DNA of 64,000 bases. It comes from Pseudomonadota bacterium. Lineage in GTDB: Bacteria; Pseudomonadota; Alphaproteobacteria; Micropepsales; Micropepsaceae. The translations under genes were made by a program, and so were the position numbers. The stretch covers positions 93,491 to 157,490 of the forward strand of contig JAJZDZ010000007.1 of NCBI GenBank assembly GCA_021851325.1, written 5' to 3'. Below, in pieces: positions 24,281 to 33,969 of this stretch; the first letter of the stretch is position 1; each line of letters begins with the position of its first letter. Under the pieces are notes generated by a model. It was not told the origin of the DNA and did not search any database. It saw only the letters and a list, made by a program, of their open reading frames with translations.

Positions 24281-26221
24281 CTAGCGGGCGGCCAGGATGG
24301 CATCGAGACTGCGCGGCCCGGAGCCTTCAGGTACCAGATGCGGAAAGCGCTGCCCTTTATGGTAGCTGATGGTCACGGTGCGCACGGCCTTATTCTGTTC
24401 TACGATGAAGGTGAGCGGCTCTGGGTGGGTCAGATCAAAGTCGAGTGCGCGTTTGAGATCGGTGTTACTGTAGGCAGTGCCGTTCAGCGCCACGAGCTTG
24501 GTGCCAATTGTCAGTCCAGCCTTGAATGCCGGGCTGCCCCATAGCACGCCCGTCAGTATGTTATTGTGACCGACACTGAACCCGAGCGAAAAATTGAAGT
24601 CGGTAAACTTGTACATGTGCTCCTGTGACTTCTCGAATGGGCTTTCCACCGAGGTATAGACAAGCTTGTAGCCGCCGCGGGAAATGCCGCCGAGCGGGGC
24701 AATATTGCCGGGTTCGTAAATGTGCCGTTTCAGGAATCCCGCCCAATCATAAGGTACGACCTTATTGAGCGTGCGCACGATATCGGCAAGCGTATAGGTT
24801 TGCGTAACATATGAGCCGTTATCCATGCCGAAAAAGAGACGGGCAAAATTGTCGAGCGACTTGCGGCCATGTGTGAGCTTGCGGATCAGCGTGTCAGCAT
24901 CGAGCCAGGTCAGCTGTCCCATTGAATAGTAATCCTCAGAAAGCTGGTAATTACGCCATGGGATCGGTGCACGATGGGCGATCACGGGATCGTTGGTAGT
25001 ATCCTCGACGGAACGCCAGGCAAGTCCGACGTGATGCGCATAGGTTGCGGCGGTAACCGCAAACGCATCGAGGGCCTCCTGACGGGTCCAAAGACCAGCA
25101 CGGGCGGCGAGCACAAAACCCCAGTACTGGGTCTGTCCCTCATACATCCACAGCAGAGAGTCCCTCATCGGAACATTGAAGTTAGGCGTCCAAAGGTCGA
25201 AAGGACGGCGGAATTTCCCGTTCCAGGAATGGGTATATTCGTGGCAGAGAAGATCCCGGGTAGCGATTGTGCCGTTCCAATTAACAAAATAGCCGGGCAC
25301 CGTGCCATCTTCACTGGATTGGTGATGCTCCAATCCCTGGCCGCCCATCTGATTGCTGAGCGATAGAAGAAAATCATAATGACTGTAGTGATGTGAACCG
25401 AAAAGCCTGTAGGCCTGAGTGACGAGATTTCGGTGGTCACGCAACTCAGCAGGAGTAATCCGTAACAGGTCTGGATTGTCTGCGAAAACATCGAGGTGGA
25501 CGGGAGTTTTGTGTCCGGAGGGGGTCAGATTTTCGCGCAGGAAGTAGCGACCGGCGTCGAGCGGAGAATCAACTAATGTGTTGAATGTCACGGGTGAGAA
25601 ATGAACGACGCCATCCTCATTGGATGCCGTGGTCAGGGCAGTTGCGTAGTGCCAGCCCGCAGGCAGATTCACACTGGCTTCCGTTTCTATATCCCGGCTG
25701 AAATATCCGGCCGGGTAAAGTGCCACATCCCACCATTCGAGGTTGAGCATCGCCGGCGTCATGACGATACGCCCTTCGTCTTGCGTTACCGGCGACAGAA
25801 ACTTGAAAGAAACGTCCAGTGTTTTGACCCCTGTGGGGACATCGATATGGAATGCGAAGACATGCACCGGATCGCGCGTCCAGCGCAGAGTCTTGCCGTC
25901 TGCGTGAATGACAAGGCCGGCAAACTTGTCGATCGGACCCGACGCATTGTGATTACCTGGAATCCACTGCGGATAGAGCAGGGTCATTGGCCCTGCATTG
26001 GCAACCGGGATGGTTTCGTCGACGCGGAAAATGTGGCGGGTCAGATCGGTTGCGTCGACATTGATCGTGATGATTCCGGGATAGGCAATGTCACGGGGCG
26101 CAGGAATGGGAGCGATGGGCGGCGCCGGCTGCGGTTCACCCGCTGGAGATGGCGCCGCAGACGCAAGACCCGCGGCAGCCCACAGAAGAACGGTGCTTGC
26201 AAGCAGAGATCGACGCAACAT
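24281..26221 (-). CDS. M61-family metallopeptidase with PDZ domain
   Basis: 646 residues. Signal peptide 1-22, N-terminal beta-sandwich domain (about 45-240), a thermolysin-like catalytic domain with zinc motif HEYTH (327-331) and a downstream Glu at about 361 (MYEGQTQYW), and a C-terminal PDZ domain (about 540-620: LGFSVGHNNILTGVLWGSPA, GTKLVALNG). M61 enzymes are glycyl aminopeptidases of the periplasm or outer compartment. All metal ligands look intact, unlike the M1 and M28 homologues elsewhere in the window. Monocistronic; convergent with tRNA-Arg. Confidence 0.93.
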   Translation of the reverse strand: MLRRSLLASTVLLWAAAGLASAAPSPAGEPQPAPPIAPIPAPRDIAYPGIITINVDATDLTRHIFRVDETIPVANAGPMTLLYPQWIPGNHNASGPIDKFAGLVIHADGKTLRWTRDPVHVFAFHIDVPTGVKTLDVSFKFLSPVTQDEGRIVMTPAMLNLEWWDVALYPAGYFSRDIETEASVNLPAGWHYATALTTASNEDGVVHFSPVTFNTLVDSPLDAGRYFLRENLTPSGHKTPVHLDVFADNPDLLRITPAELRDHRNLVTQAYRLFGSHHYSHYDFLLSLSNQMGGQGLEHHQSSEDGTVPGYFVNWNGTIATRDLLCHEYTHSWNGKFRRPFDLWTPNFNVPMRDSLLWMYEGQTQYWGFVLAARAGLWTRQEALDAFAVTAATYAHHVGLAWRSVEDTTNDPVIAHRAPIPWRNYQLSEDYYSMGQLTWLDADTLIRKLTHGRKSLDNFARLFFGMDNGSYVTQTYTLADIVRTLNKVVPYDWAGFLKRHIYEPGNIAPLGGISRGGYKLVYTSVESPFEKSQEHMYKFTDFNFSLGFSVGHNNILTGVLWGSPAFKAGLTIGTKLVALNGTAYSNTDLKRALDFDLTHPEPLTFIVEQNKAVRTVTISYHKGQRFPHLVPEGSGPRSLDAILAAR

Positions 26222-26447
26222 GAGAGCCCCCTTTGTCGATGACTGGACAAATCATCCCTGCCTTATCCTACCAGGCGCGGCTTTGGTCCACTGCGGCCCC
26301 AGCCTTGCTCACGGCGTCGTGATCGTATGGCGCTTTCAAAGCCGAACCTGTTCAGCGGCATTCGGCACGCCCCGCGCCAAGCCGCGCTGCAGGTCGTGGT
26401 GGCAGCACGTCAGATGGAGGCAAAGACAGCTGCGGTCGAAAGATACA

Positions 26448-27251
26448 TCACTTGCCCTGGAAGCGTGGTTCCCGCTTTTCGGCAAACGCCCGCACACCTT
26501 CCCTTACATCTTCGGTGGGATTGGCGATCATGACGGCCATGGCGGCATCGTTCAGTGCTCGCTCCAGGGTTGAATCAAGGCCGTGTCGCATCATGGTCTT
26601 AACGAGACGCGTGGCGATCGGTGCCTTGGCCGCAATCGCGCTGGCCAGTGCACGGGTGTGGTCACGCAGCTGTTCCTGCGGTACCACCTCGGTTACCAGT
26701 CCAAGAGCTAGCGCCTCGGCTGCGCTATAGACCTGCGCAAGCCAACTCATTTTCAGTGCGCGATCGAGCCCCATGGCACGGGGAAACAGCCAGGCACCGC
26801 CTTCATCCGGCAACAGGCCAAACCGCCCTGAGGTGTCACCAAGCTTGGCGCTATTGCCGGCAATGCGAAGATCGCAGGCAAGGGCCAGTGCCAGCCCTCC
26901 CGCCACCGCCGGGCCGTTGATCATGGCGATTACCGGCTTATCCATGCGATGCAGAGTAGCGATCACCCGATGCATGCCCTCACGCATCTGCACCGCATGG
27001 CCGAGTTGGCGCTCAAGATAATTATCATGTTCCTCATCGCCTCCACGGATATCGCCACCGGCGCAAAAAGCCCGGCCTGCGCCAGTGATGATGAGGCAAC
27101 GAAGTCGATCGTCTGCCTGGTAGGCGTCCAGTGCATCGACCAGCTCGCGGCACATGCGCGAAGTGTAAGCATTGAGCGCACTGGGCCGGTTGAGCACCAG
27201 CTCAGCGATATGATCGCTGCCAGCTGTGTAAAGTACGGTCTGTTCACCCAT
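26448..27251 (-). CDS. Enoyl-CoA hydratase/isomerase family protein
   Basis: 267 residues from ATG 27251 with GAGGA upstream. Crotonase fold: LNRPSALNAYTSRM, oxyanion-hole segment GAGRAFCAGGDI, and KPVIAMINGPAVAGGLALALACD. In the hydratase catalytic positions the second Glu region reads GRFGLLPDEGGAWLFPR, so one acidic residue is kept and Gly replaces the other, which fits isomerase or other crotonase activities as well as hydratase. Acts on acyl-CoA thioesters in the cytoplasm. Minus strand, 62 bases upstream of the gly-zipper lipoprotein gene stop. Confidence 0.88.
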   Translation of the reverse strand: MGEQTVLYTAGSDHIAELVLNRPSALNAYTSRMCRELVDALDAYQADDRLRCLIITGAGRAFCAGGDIRGGDEEHDNYLERQLGHAVQMREGMHRVIATLHRMDKPVIAMINGPAVAGGLALALACDLRIAGNSAKLGDTSGRFGLLPDEGGAWLFPRAMGLDRALKMSWLAQVYSAAEALALGLVTEVVPQEQLRDHTRALASAIAAKAPIATRLVKTMMRHGLDSTLERALNDAAMAVMIANPTEDVREGVRAFAEKREPRFQGK

Positions 27252-27313
27252 GGCAATATCCTCGCGCCCATCCCATGTCACAGCATGGGACGAGCGCCAG
27301 AACATTCCAAGCC

Positions 27314-27835
27314 TCAATAGGGATAATTATAGCCCGGAGGCGGAGGCGGCGGATAGCCGGGCGGAGGCGGTGGCGGGTAGCCCGGAGGAGGGGGGGGCGG
27401 GTAGCCATAGGAATTTGGCGGCGGTGCCGCCACGTGGTTGCCGTGGGCCTTCATGCACTGCACATATGCGATATTGTACTCACGCTGCGCAGCATATTGC
27501 CGTTCACCAGGATGGGCGGTCGTGGCGCCAATTCCGGCCCCGGCCGCCCCACCAACGACGGCGCCCCGGGTATCGCCGACCGCCGCGCCGAGGGCCGCAC
27601 CAATTGCGGCACCTACCAGGGCGTTGGTTGCAGTCTGGTTATTGGCTTCGGCAACTTTGCCGGACACGCGGTCTGACGCATAATGCTGACAATAAACGTC
27701 ATCTTCCTGAAATTGCGAGAAGGATTTGCCCCTACCGGGCATTACCGGAACCGTCGGGCTGAGCGGTTGTGTAACGCAGCCTTCCAGCCCGATCAGGGCT
27801 ATGAGGCCTACCGCTCCCAACATCATCTTGCGCAT
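27314..27835 (-). CDS. Glycine-zipper outer-membrane lipoprotein with proline-rich tail
   Basis: 173 residues from ATG 27835 (AGAGG upstream). Lipoprotein signal with lipobox LEGC (Cys about 18), a central glycine zipper (ALVGAAIGAALGAAVG, GAAGAGIGA) that should insert in the membrane, an AQREYNIAYVQCMKAHG segment typical of the YMGG-like family, and a tail of three repeated YPPPPPPG units. Related proteins sit in the outer membrane and are often stress-linked. The tail is encoded by a tandem repeat that could vary in number. Confidence 0.85.
   Translation of the reverse strand: MRKMMLGAVGLIALIGLEGCVTQPLSPTVPVMPGRGKSFSQFQEDDVYCQHYASDRVSGKVAEANNQTATNALVGAAIGAALGAAVGDTRGAVVGGAAGAGIGATTAHPGERQYAAQREYNIAYVQCMKAHGNHVAAPPPNSYGYPPPPPPGYPPPPPPGYPPPPPPGYNYPY
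27329..27400 (-). repeat. Three 24-bp tandem repeats encoding YPPPPPPG
   Basis: Within the lipoprotein gene's 3' end. Each 24-base unit encodes Tyr, six Pro and Gly. The DNA copies are similar but not identical. Such in-frame repeats can expand or contract without frameshift. Confidence 0.75.
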
Positions 27836-28036
27836 TGCACACCTCTTGCATGGAGCCACTCGCGGGCCTGCCGGTCTGGACGGTCCGCAACTCCGATCGC
27901 CAACCATCCGCTGGCCAAGCTGAACACGACATGAACGCCAATCAATCTGACAAGGTTTGAGGCAAATCAAGTGGGTGCGCAATTGACCTGGCGTCGCTCT
28001 GAAGGCGTATTAGCAAAAAGCATGGGGGGGATGGGG

Positions 28037-29344
28037 ATGGAACTTGTCGCTGGTCGCTGGAGCAACTGGTCTGGAGGAGTTCGCTGCAAACCGCGTCAGG
28101 TGATTGCGCCGCGGGAGGAGGTGGAACTGGCTGCGGCCATTCGCACGTCTAGGGGGTGCGTACGGGCACCCGGTAGCGGTCACTCGTTCACCCCCATCAG
28201 CGCTAGCGACGACACGCTCCTGGACCTCTCGGTGTTCGGCGGACTTGCTGGCGTCGATCCCCAGGCCCAGAGCGCGACCTTTCGCGCGGCTACTCCGTTG
28301 TGGGCGGTAGGGCCTGCCCTTAAAGCCCAAGGCTATGCCTTGGCCAATATGGGCGACATCGATCGGCAGACCGTGGCAGGTGTCGTTGCCACTGGCACGC
28401 ATGGCACCGGCCGAAGTCTCGGAAGCCTTTCGGCCCAGGTGACCGGGTTTCGCCTGATCTCTGCCGATGGCGAGGTATTGAACTGCTCAGCCGAGGAAAA
28501 CCCGGAAATTTTCGACCTGGGACGGGTATCGGTCGGAACCTTTGGCGTCATGAGCGAGGTCACACTCAAGGTTCTGCCTGCCTACAAGCTCGTCGAGCAT
28601 AATTTTGCGCTGCCGATCCATGAGCTGTTCGAACGATTGGACAGCCTAATCGCCGAAAACCGTCACTTCGAATTTTTCTGGTTTCCCTACGCCAACAGCG
28701 CAGTTTGCAAATCGCTCAATCTCAGCACTGCCGATGCGCCCGCCCCCCGCACTGCCGAGCAGATGTACGCCCGAGGAGAAATCAGGGGGTCATTTGACAT
28801 GCGTACCTTCACAGCCATCAATGAAGTGCTCCCCTTTGCCCCGTTTCTTCTCGAAAGCGCACACCGGCTCTGTTCACGGCTGATGCCGGGGCCAGACAAG
28901 GTACGCTGGAGTTACGAGATATTTCCCAGTCCGCGTACGGTGCGTTTCAATGAGATGGAGTATGCCGTAGCACTCGAGGATGGGCCGGCTTGCCTCAGGG
29001 AAATTGTGGACCGGATCCGCGCCAGGCGTATCAATACCGGATTTCCCATCGAATACCGTACCGTCAAGGGTGATGATATTGCGCTTAGTCCATTTTACGG
29101 TCGCGACAGCGCCACCATTGCTGTCCACCAGTATCGTAAGGTCGATACCGAAAGGCTATTTTCCGCGTGCGAGGAGATATTCCGGCAATTTGGAGGGCGA
29201 CCTCACTGGGGCAAGCGACATAGTAGGACAGCTGTCGAACTGGCGCAGATTTATCCTCAATATGAACGCTTTATCCGCCTGCGGGAAAAGCTTGACCCGC
29301 GCGGACGTTTTCTTAACGCGTATCTGCGGACGCTCTTTGCATAG
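28037..29344 (+). CDS. FAD-linked sugar-lactone oxidase (D-arabinono-1,4-lactone oxidase family)
   Basis: 435 residues from ATG 28037, chosen because a G-run sits six bases upstream; ATGs at 28022 and 28031 are alternatives. FAD-binding PCMH domain: GRWSNWSGGV, APGSGHSFTPIS, and TVAGVVATGTHGTGR; C-terminal ALO domain with EIFPSPRTVRFNEMEYAV and the final PHWGKRHSR. The HWGK motif near the end is the substrate-side signature. These enzymes oxidise aldono-lactones or alditols with O2, producing hydrogen peroxide or passing electrons on. Stands alone, divergent from the lipoprotein gene. Confidence 0.9.
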   Translation: MELVAGRWSNWSGGVRCKPRQVIAPREEVELAAAIRTSRGCVRAPGSGHSFTPISASDDTLLDLSVFGGLAGVDPQAQSATFRAATPLWAVGPALKAQGYALANMGDIDRQTVAGVVATGTHGTGRSLGSLSAQVTGFRLISADGEVLNCSAEENPEIFDLGRVSVGTFGVMSEVTLKVLPAYKLVEHNFALPIHELFERLDSLIAENRHFEFFWFPYANSAVCKSLNLSTADAPAPRTAEQMYARGEIRGSFDMRTFTAINEVLPFAPFLLESAHRLCSRLMPGPDKVRWSYEIFPSPRTVRFNEMEYAVALEDGPACLREIVDRIRARRINTGFPIEYRTVKGDDIALSPFYGRDSATIAVHQYRKVDTERLFSACEEIFRQFGGRPHWGKRHSRTAVELAQIYPQYERFIRLREKLDPRGRFLNAYLRTLFA

Positions 29345-29479
29345 CTGGCGGGACAGGGGCGCACGGTCCGCATGAAGGTGCCGGCCAGGTGCTGAGGTGA
29401 TGTACCATCCAGCAGGACCGCCAGATATGGCCTTGGGTGCTTGGTTACCGCGCTGGTTCGCAAAGTGGCTGAAAGGATC

Positions 29480-29851
29480 CTAGGGTTCACCTGTAACTTT
29501 TGATACTGGTGCGGCCAGGTGGCGATAAAAGCAGCTCCGCTCTCCGGTATGGCAGGCCGCCCCCGTCTGTCGAACCCGAAAAAGCAGCGTGTCGCCGTCG
29601 CAATCGATACGGGCTTCTACAAGTTCCTGGGTGTGGCCCGAGGTCTCGCCCTTGCGCCATCGTTCACGGCGTGAGCGAGACCAGTAGGTAAGCTGCCCTG
29701 TACGCAGTGTCTCCGCCAGCGTTTGTGCATTCATCCACGCCAGCATCAACACCTCTCCGCTTTCTGCGTCCTGTGCGATCGTCGGTACCAGACCATCGCT
29801 GTTAAAGTGAACAGAGGCGATAAATGTACTTTGCGAAAGGACTTCACTCAT
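29480..29851 (-). CDS. hisI: Phosphoribosyl-AMP cyclohydrolase
   Basis: 123 residues. Third step of histidine synthesis, opening the adenine ring of PR-AMP. Signature [38 protein letters not shown], metal-binding DCDGDT and Cys in [14 protein letters not shown] are all present. Only the HisI domain is present, without the HisE fusion. It is the last gene of an operon with a POT transporter and metC, overlapping metC by four bases, rather than in a his cluster. Confidence 0.96.
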   Translation of the reverse strand: MSEVLSQSTFIASVHFNSDGLVPTIAQDAESGEVLMLAWMNAQTLAETLRTGQLTYWSRSRRERWRKGETSGHTQELVEARIDCDGDTLLFRVRQTGAACHTGERSCFYRHLAAPVSKVTGEP

Positions 29852-31002
29852 AGCTCGCGTGCCATTCGTTCAAATCCCTGGGTTAGATCGGCAATGAGGT
29901 CATCAATGTCTTCCAGCCCGGCATGCACCCGCACCACCGTTGCATCGGCCGGCCAGGGTCGGGCTGTACGTACAATATGGGCCGGCGTGATGAGGCTTTC
30001 AAAGCCACCCCAGGACCAGCCCATGCCGAACAGTTTGAGACTGTTCATCAACGCTGCGAGTGCAGAGCGGGACAGGGGCTTCAGCTCGATGGCAAAGAGC
30101 CCGCAGGCTCCCCGGAAGTCCCGTTTCCAGATTGCATGACCAGGATCACTCTCAAGTCCGGGATGCAGAACCCGCGTGACTTCGGGTCTTTGGGCAAACC
30201 AGCGGGCGAGTTTCAGCCCGTTCTGCTCATGAACCGGCAGCCGGCGCGCCAGCGTACGAAGCCCTCTCAGTGCCAGAAACAGATCGTCCGCCGAGGCAAA
30301 TTGCCCAAGATCACCATGGGTTTGAACCAGGCGATCGGCATGACTCGCATTGGCGCAGACATAGCCCATCATGAGATCGGAATGCCCGCCGACATATTTG
30401 GTCACCGATTGAATGGAGAGATCGACGCCGTGGTCCAATGGCTGAAAAAAGAGTGGAGTTGCCCAAGTGTTGTCCATCAGCACGGACGCGCCGTGACGAT
30501 GGGCAGCGGTGGCGATGGCAGGGATATCCTGCACCTCGAACGTGAGCGAGCCCGGGGATTCGCAAAAGACTGCGCGGGTATTGCTACGGAAAAGTTCCTC
30601 AATGCCGTTACCGATGCATGGGTCAAAATAGCTGGTCTGAACACCGTACCGCGCCAGGACGCGGTCACAGAAATTGCGCGTAGGGAAATAGGCACTGTCA
30701 CTGACAAGTAGATGATCACCGGTCCGGCAGACAGAAAGAATTGCGGTCGTGATGGCCGCCAGACCTGATGGTGTCACGACGGTTGTGGCACCATGTTCGA
30801 GGGTATTGATGGCCGTAGCGAAACTTTCAGAGGTCGGTGTCCCGCGCCGGCCATAAACATAGGGTGCGGTGCCGCGTTCGAGAGTTTCAAGGTCAGGCAT
30901 CAGGAATGTCGAGACGCGGTAGACCGGAGTCGATACCGCACCGTGATAGCGTGAAGGCTCACGCCCGAGATGGCCGGTGAGGGTATTGGGCTTTTGGGTC
31001 AT
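29848..31002 (-). CDS. metC: Cystathionine beta-lyase (Cys/Met metabolism PLP enzyme)
   Basis: 384 residues. PLP type I fold of the Cys/Met family: [43 protein letters not shown] with the PLP-binding Lys, and the C-terminal SWGGFESL. Best fit is MetC, which cleaves cystathionine to homocysteine, pyruvate and ammonia; substrate choice within this family cannot be proven from motifs. It overlaps both neighbours (ATGA), placing methionine and histidine genes behind a peptide transporter. Confidence 0.9.
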   Translation of the reverse strand: MTQKPNTLTGHLGREPSRYHGAVSTPVYRVSTFLMPDLETLERGTAPYVYGRRGTPTSESFATAINTLEHGATTVVTPSGLAAITTAILSVCRTGDHLLVSDSAYFPTRNFCDRVLARYGVQTSYFDPCIGNGIEELFRSNTRAVFCESPGSLTFEVQDIPAIATAAHRHGASVLMDNTWATPLFFQPLDHGVDLSIQSVTKYVGGHSDLMMGYVCANASHADRLVQTHGDLGQFASADDLFLALRGLRTLARRLPVHEQNGLKLARWFAQRPEVTRVLHPGLESDPGHAIWKRDFRGACGLFAIELKPLSRSALAALMNSLKLFGMGWSWGGFESLITPAHIVRTARPWPADATVVRVHAGLEDIDDLIADLTQGFERMAREL

Positions 31003-32498
31003 AGCTCCACTCCAACTCCAACTTCAGTAGCAACATCCGGTCCTGGGGTCAGGGGGTTGCTCATGCGCTCGCTCAGTATCGGCCGCAGCGGTCGGTCAAA
31101 CAGCCAGATGATCAAGGCGCTTACAAACGCGATCGCAGCTGTGATGAGAAAGAATTCGGATTTAGGGGTATGATCCCAAAGCGTTGCCAGCATGCCGCCG
31201 AGCGTACTGCCAAGAAACGTCGCAATGAACCAGAAGCCCATCATCATGGACATTACCTGCACCGGGGCCGCACGGGCCACGAGTGCCAGCCCGACCGGAG
31301 ACAGGTAGAGTTCGCCGAAAGTATAAATGGTGAAGAAGGGCAGCAGCCATACCCAACTGGCGTGGCCGTGTGGACCGGTCACAAACGCCACGGCTGCCAT
31401 CAGGCAGAAAGACGCACCGAGCAGGGCACATCCCAGTGCCATCTTGATCGGGGTAGAGGGCTCGCGCCCGCGACGGGCCTGCCGGCCCCAAAGCCAGACG
31501 AGCAGCGGCGTGAAGGCGAAAATCATGGCCGGGTCGATGGATTGCGCCCAGGGAGCCGGAATGACGAAGTCGATCACACCTGGGATGAATACCCGATCTG
31601 TATAGTCGCGGGCCCATAATGCGATCGTGATGTATTGCTGTTCGTAGCTCATCCAGAAGCCGGTGACCGGCACAAAGAGCGCGACCAGCGCGAAAATGGC
31701 TTTCCAGTCCTGGCGACTGAGGGGTTGCGCCTTGACCTTATTGCCAGCCCGGCGGGCACTGGTTACGCGATCAGGGGGCAGATTCCGCAGCGACAGGACG
31801 TAAATCAGAACCCCGATTGAGACCCCAATGCCGGCTGCAAAGAAACCAAAGTGCCAACCCGCATTCTGTCCGAAAGCGGCGCACACGCGATGGCTCCAGG
31901 GCCAGTCGTCGGTACACATGCGCGCCCCCAGGGTGCCGCAGATGTAAGGCGCAAGGAAGGCTCCAAGATTGATACCAACGTAGAAGATCGAGTAGGCGCG
32001 ATCGATGCGGTTGTCACCCGGCGCGTAGAGATTGCCAACCTGGGTCGAAATATTGGGCTTGAAGGCGCCATTACCGATGATCAGCGCCAGAAGGCCGAAG
32101 AAGAACAGCGAAGTCTGGGTCAACATGAATTCGCCGGCGATCATCATCAGCCCGCCGACGACAACGGTGTAGCGCTGGCCGGTCAGGCGATCAGCAAGCA
32201 GTCCGCCGAAAAACGGGGTGAGGTAAACGAGCCCGGTATAAAGACCGGTGATGTTGGTAGCGAATTCGGTCGACGACAGCGGGCCCAGCAACCACTGAAA
32301 CGCGCTGCGCACCAGTGCAATCCCTATGACGTGCGGCATCGCCTCAGGAGTCAGCAATTGCTGCGTCAGGTAGAAGATCAGGATCGACGTCATCCCATAG
32401 TAGGAAAAACGTTCTGCCATTTCGGTCGAAAACAGGCTGGTCAATCCGACCGGATGACCGAACAGGTCACGCTGGCGCTTGGCCTCGGGTTGAGCCAT
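30999..32498 (-). CDS. POT-family proton-dependent peptide transporter
   Basis: 499 residues from ATG 32498 with GAGGGGGA upstream. About 14 TM helices. The E-x-x-E-R-F-x-Y-Y-G motif reads EMAERFSYYG in TM1, and IGNGAFKPNISTQVG and GINLGAFLAPYICG are the PTR2 signatures. Imports di- and tripeptides with protons across the inner membrane. First gene of the operon with metC and hisI, so it may feed amino-acid supply. A 42-base open extension upstream is not family-like. Confidence 0.93.
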   Translation of the reverse strand: MAQPEAKRQRDLFGHPVGLTSLFSTEMAERFSYYGMTSILIFYLTQQLLTPEAMPHVIGIALVRSAFQWLLGPLSSTEFATNITGLYTGLVYLTPFFGGLLADRLTGQRYTVVVGGLMMIAGEFMLTQTSLFFFGLLALIIGNGAFKPNISTQVGNLYAPGDNRIDRAYSIFYVGINLGAFLAPYICGTLGARMCTDDWPWSHRVCAAFGQNAGWHFGFFAAGIGVSIGVLIYVLSLRNLPPDRVTSARRAGNKVKAQPLSRQDWKAIFALVALFVPVTGFWMSYEQQYITIALWARDYTDRVFIPGVIDFVIPAPWAQSIDPAMIFAFTPLLVWLWGRQARRGREPSTPIKMALGCALLGASFCLMAAVAFVTGPHGHASWVWLLPFFTIYTFGELYLSPVGLALVARAAPVQVMSMMMGFWFIATFLGSTLGGMLATLWDHTPKSEFFLITAAIAFVSALIIWLFDRPLRPILSERMSNPLTPGPDVATEVGVGVEL

Positions 32499-32587
32499 TC
32501 GCAATCCCCCTCTGAACGTGATGACTGCGCGAGTTTGCACACTCCGCGCAAGGAAGAAAATGGTTTGACGGCTTTGTGAGCAACGGC

Positions 32588-33118
32588 CTAGGGCAGGATG
32601 ACGAAGCGCTCTTCGCGGGCGTAGGGGATGAAGCCGGCACGCTGATAGAGCGGCAGGGCACGTGGATGATCGAGGGTGCAGGTATTAACCTTCAGCTTGG
32701 TGATCGGACGGTCCCAGGCCAGAAGCACCGACTGGAACAGGAAATAATGCCCCAAACCGCGACCGATGTAGTCAGGAACGAGGCCGAAATAGGCGAGCTG
32801 CCCGGTAGGAAGCGCACGAAAATCGAATTCTGCCATCCCGGCGGGACTGCCGTCGACATAGAGCACGTAGAGATGGAGCTCGGGATCCTGCAGCAAGGCT
32901 CCAAGCTCCCCGTCAGACAACTTCTTACGGTCAACCCAATAGTGGGAGCGGCCAATGACGTCGTAAAGATAGCGATAGAAGTGAACCGGCGGCATCGCCG
33001 CCCTTAAAATGGCGACTTTCCCACCGGGGACCGGCGGCGGCATGATATCGGGCCGGGTCTTCATGTCGAGAAATGTCACTACCGTTGGAAGGCGTTTGGC
33101 GCTGCCGCGGTCCCTCAT
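32588..33118 (-). CDS. GNAT-family N-acetyltransferase
   Basis: 176 residues. GNAT fold: LHLYVLYVDGSPAGMAEFD (beta 2-4), acetyl-CoA loop VPDYIGRGLGHYFL, and C-terminal NTCTLDHPRALPLYQRAGF. Substrate unknown. Its ATG overlaps the sseA stop (ATGA), making it the third gene of cysK-sseA-GNAT; acetylation of a thiol or cysteine derivative is a guess from position. Confidence 0.9.
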   Translation of the reverse strand: MRDRGSAKRLPTVVTFLDMKTRPDIMPPPVPGGKVAILRAAMPPVHFYRYLYDVIGRSHYWVDRKKLSDGELGALLQDPELHLYVLYVDGSPAGMAEFDFRALPTGQLAYFGLVPDYIGRGLGHYFLFQSVLLAWDRPITKLKVNTCTLDHPRALPLYQRAGFIPYAREERFVILP

Positions 33119-33969
33119 CCTGTCCGTCCTATCTCGATTGGCGCCTCAGGGTGTGCACCCCACTCAGCCCAGGAGCCATCGTACAGTGCCGCTTGCTGTG
33201 CGCCGGCTACATTCAGGGCCAGTAGCAGGATCGCTGCGGTGATCCCCGATCCGCAGCTCGTAATGACCGGCCGTGACAGCGCGATATGCCTTTGGGCAAA
33301 GAGGGTGCGCAGCTCGTCCGCAGATTTGAGCGTGCCGTCGCTGTTCACAACCTCGGCATAATGGATATTGCAACTTTGGGGGATATGGCCGGGCCGAACT
33401 CCCTGACGCGGTTCAGCTTCTTCGCCGGCAAAACGGGCGGGGCTTCTTGCATCGACAATCTGTTCGCTGCTCGAGGCCTGGGCGGCCAGAACCTGTGAGA
33501 AATCGCGGATCAGACTGTTGTCGGGGTGGGGTGTAAAATGCCGGACGTGCGGTGCCGGGAGCAGATCGTCGATCGGCCTGCCTTCCCGCTTCCATTTAGG
33601 CAGGCCACCGTCAAGAACGGCGACATCGCGATGGCCCATGGCCCGCAGCATCCACCAAGCCCGCGGGCTCGCGTAAACCCCGGCGCCATCGTAGACGATG
33701 ATGAGATTGCCATCGCCCAGTCCCAGTTTGTGCATCTGGCTGGCAAACTTGGGGGCAGGCGCAAGCATGTGGGGAAGTGGGCTGCTCTCGTCGCTGATGG
33801 CGTCGATATCAAAGAACACCGCCCCCGGGATATGGGCGCTCGCGTACTCTGCCCGCGCATCGCGACCGGCCTGGGGCAGGTACCACGACGCATCTGCGAC
33901 GCGCACATCCGGCGCTTCAAGATGCTCGGCCAGCCAGTGGGTTGAGACCAGGGGAAAGGGGACACTCAT
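33115..33969 (-). CDS. sseA: 3-mercaptopyruvate sulfurtransferase
   Basis: 284 residues with two rhodanese domains. The active-site loop CGSGITA (Cys239) is of the mercaptopyruvate type (CG[S/T]GVT) rather than the thiosulfate type (CRKGVT). The N-terminal domain lacks the Cys, as is normal. Transfers sulfur from 3-mercaptopyruvate to thiols or cyanide, linking cysteine breakdown to sulfur-relay reactions. Between cysK and a GNAT gene with four-base overlaps on both sides. Confidence 0.93.
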   Translation of the reverse strand: MSVPFPLVSTHWLAEHLEAPDVRVADASWYLPQAGRDARAEYASAHIPGAVFFDIDAISDESSPLPHMLAPAPKFASQMHKLGLGDGNLIIVYDGAGVYASPRAWWMLRAMGHRDVAVLDGGLPKWKREGRPIDDLLPAPHVRHFTPHPDNSLIRDFSQVLAAQASSSEQIVDARSPARFAGEEAEPRQGVRPGHIPQSCNIHYAEVVNSDGTLKSADELRTLFAQRHIALSRPVITSCGSGITAAILLLALNVAGAQQAALYDGSWAEWGAHPEAPIEIGRTG

